DNA from: Nymphalis io
Taxonomy: Eukaryota > Arthropoda > Insecta > Lepidoptera > Nymphalidae
NCBI RefSeq assembly: GCF_905147045.1
Contig: NC_065903.1
Coordinates: 3,968,001 to 4,032,000, forward strand
DNA: 64,000 nt
Direction of reading: 5' to 3'
The first letter of the stretch is position 1. Every line of letters begins with the position of its first letter. The translations under genes were made by a program, and so were the position numbers. A model generated the notes under the pieces. The model worked only from the letters and a program-made list of their open reading frames with translations. It had not been told where the DNA came from and ran no database searches. Shown one piece after another: positions 61,816 through 64,000 of the stretch.

Positions 61816-62724
61816 TCCTGTGACTGAAAGGACGAAAGGAAGAAAAACTAACACACTCACAATCGGTTATTGGATCAATTCTAATAGAAAATTTCCTAAC
61901 CTTGAAAATTATTTGACAAAAAATATGTTCTTACAAATATTAACTCAACGTAGTGTAAGGGTTCTATAGGATCAATACATATTTAAAAATCAGCATCCAA
62001 AAAAATCCAATGAATTATTACTTAAGTCATGCATTTACCAAGACAAGATTTATGCCTAGGCTTACAAGGCACCAGGCCTCAAACCCCACCCAATCAACGA
62101 TATAATTTTACTCTAATCGCTTCTTCAAATTTCCTCCTTCCTTCAAAGTGCCTCGGATCTCCAAATCCGGGATGGGTAGTAACAAATAAATAAATAACCA
62201 CTTACAGAACTAAAAGCTTTAATATCGGTATCTGGCTTTCTGTTCTCTCGGAAAACAAAAGAATTTTGTATTTTAGAAATACATACGCTACATTCTTTAT
62301 CTTGAACCAAAATGTTAACGTACGCGAAGAAAACGACGGTTTAGGGCTCTTTGCAAAGGATTTGAGATTCCTCTCTGTAAAGCCCGTTTCGTTTTTCAAC
62401 TTTCTGAAAAGCTTTAAGAGAATTCTTCTATGTATCGATTTTCTTGTTATATAATATTTTTAGATTTGTTAGTTAAATAAAAATATACAAGATTGTGTAA
62501 TATCATATACACTACTAATATACACCACTAATATCACAAAGAATAAGTTTAGTTTGTTTATTTTTCCGCTTTCCGTCGCTATTGAAGCGAAACTTAACCT
62601 AAAAATTTTGTATGAGATATTTGCAGGTTATCAAAATGGCTTTAAAAAAACGTAAGTACCATGCGGGCGAATTGGATGTCGAATGTTTTCGATTTATATT
62701 TCATGTCATCTTTAATTTACTCGT

Positions 62725-62757
62725 GCGAAGGTATCCGTCGTATGACGGGTAGCTAGT
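62725..62757 (+). mobile_element. Possible Helitron 3' end
   Basis: A 5-bp stem hairpin CCGTC-GTAT-GACGG at 62735-62748 is followed four bases later by CTAG then T (62753-62757). This matches the Helitron rule of a short hairpin before CTRR and insertion at AT. The 5' end was not found. Confidence 0.4.
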
Positions 62758-62817
62758 ATAATATAAACTTGTATGTATGTGAATGTCTCGTTATTGGTTT
62801 TTTCTTACAAGAAATTT

Positions 62818-62852
62818 GTCCAGCAGCTGGGATATTCACAGGTTATTAACAG
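62818..62852 (+). repeat. SINE family A, 3' end remnant
   Basis: Only CCAGCAGCTGGGATATTCAC and the following CAGGTTATTA remain. Confidence 0.45.
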
Positions 62853-63814
62853 TAGATTACTAAAGATTAAAGAAATTAAATTAAAATTAAATTAATTACT
62901 CTTATTAAGAAGCGGGAATTAGTTGAAAATTATACCTTAAAGGAATATTGTCGTTATTGTATAGATTTAGTCAAATCATTAGATGTGGGATATCGTCCGA
63001 GCAACCGATTAAACGTAGAAGACAAGACAAAGGCTTGCCTAGTATGAGGAAATTGGATGTTTTGTGATATTAGTAATAGTTCGTGTTAATAAAAATATTT
63101 TTATTAACATTTTTAGGAGTGAATATAATCGTAGTCGAAAGATACGATGAAAATAAAAAATTGTGTTAAATAATCAATCTATAGAAAATGTATGATAAAA
63201 AAACAGTTTACGAGTGAAAAATCAAATTGGTAGTTGTGATCGTAATAAAAGCACAAAATTGAGTAGCTTAGACACGGTAGCCTGGTGTTGAGCCTGTAAT
63301 CTTCAGAAAACCATATTGGCTCCCATGCCTTACTAATATCGATTTTATTATTCTAACTTAAATTTAAAGGTTATTTTTAAATAAAATTGAGGACATTGAG
63401 GCAGACGCAATCCATTAGCGAACAAATTATATTAAAATGAAGCATTTTATGTCAGCTGGAATAACTGGAAATCACAAAATACATATTAAATCAACAAATT
63501 AACTAAATGTGTCATAATAAAGGAGTGACAGACGACAATGTCACGACACGAAATAGAATATTTATAATCCATTCGTGATATTTACGATAATTATGACGTA
63601 TGAGCAATAAATTTAATGTGATTTTCGTTTGTAAAGGTTTTTATTAATTATCCTTTGTTCTATTTTATACTATATACAGCTAGATTATATTCAGATTAAT
63701 TTTCGATTTTATTTGATATGTTAATTTTTTATATAAATAATGTATTATAGTAACAATTGCATCTTAACCTACTTATTTTTAGGCTTTTTTAGTAAGACAA
63801 TGCTGATTTACATT

Positions 63815-63865
63815 TCCCACCCACTCAGACGGGCCTATACAAAGCCCTACCACCACCAGGTATAC
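63815..63865 (-). repeat. SINE-like family B, head fragment
   Basis: CCCACCCACTCAGACGGGCC and AAAGCCCTACCACCACCAGG match the head of the family. Confidence 0.6.
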
Positions 63866-64000
63866 GGTACCACATAAGCGATGTCTATCATATGAAAGAT
63901 AAATAATAAAAATAACAAATTGACGTAGTATCGTAAAGAGTTTATCATAAAACACGATTATCATTATGAATCTTAAAAATCGTATCGTATCTGAATCGTA

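Larger units (their letters stand above)
61816..64000. other. AT-rich DNA to the window edge
   Basis: Holds small repeat relics (62818, 63815) and a possible Helitron end (62757). A SINE family C word (GTGCCTCGGATCTCC) occurs near 62150. No upstream Mp exon recognised. Confidence 0.5.

Overview
The window looks like nuclear DNA of a moth or butterfly (Lepidoptera). It is AT-rich, has short exons in long introns, and is packed with dispersed repeats: tRNA-derived SINEs, poly(A)-tailed SINE-like repeats, and RTE-, Jockey-, R1- and CR1-type LINEs. The species cannot be named from the sequence.

The only cellular gene I can support is on the minus strand: a multiplexin (collagen XV/XVIII, Drosophila Mp type). 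I assembled 25 exons between 35133 and 14259. They join in a consistent reading phase into 2667 nt, which is 888 codons plus a TAG stop. In order they encode the last strand of the N-terminal thrombospondin/laminin-G-like (TSPN) domain, an acidic linker made of very small exons, an interrupted Gly-X-Y collagen region, the collagen XV/XVIII trimerisation domain, a Ser/Thr/Pro-rich hinge, a complete endostatin domain with its four cysteines, and a basic tail. The first exons (signal peptide, most of TSPN) were not found and should lie beyond 64000. If so, 35134-64000 is one long intron or 5' region.

Layout. 1-14258: gene-free AT-rich DNA downstream of the gene, with SINEs, a 5'-truncated R1-clade LINE (about 8290-9005) and a diverged 0.5 kb duplication (2720-4050). 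14259-18924: endostatin exons. 19782-22863: a full-length RTE LINE with one intact 987-codon ORF and a perfect 13-bp target-site duplication, in the intron before the endostatin exons. 23127-27265: hinge, trimerisation and most collagen exons. 27310-30890: a Jockey-type LINE with a damaged ORF2. 31353-35133: the last collagen exon, acidic linker and TSPN end. 35134-64000: repeats only, including a CR1/L2-like LINE with intact ORF1 but no reverse-transcriptase core (45170-48575), other LINE fragments (41611-42515, 43935-44990, 51020-51905), many SINEs, and AT microsatellites.

I found no rRNA gene, functional tRNA gene, CRISPR array or new cellular system. The most useful points are the multiplexin model with in-frame stops at two donors, the apparently recent and intact RTE copy, the internally deleted LINEs, and several unexplained near-perfect inverted repeats.
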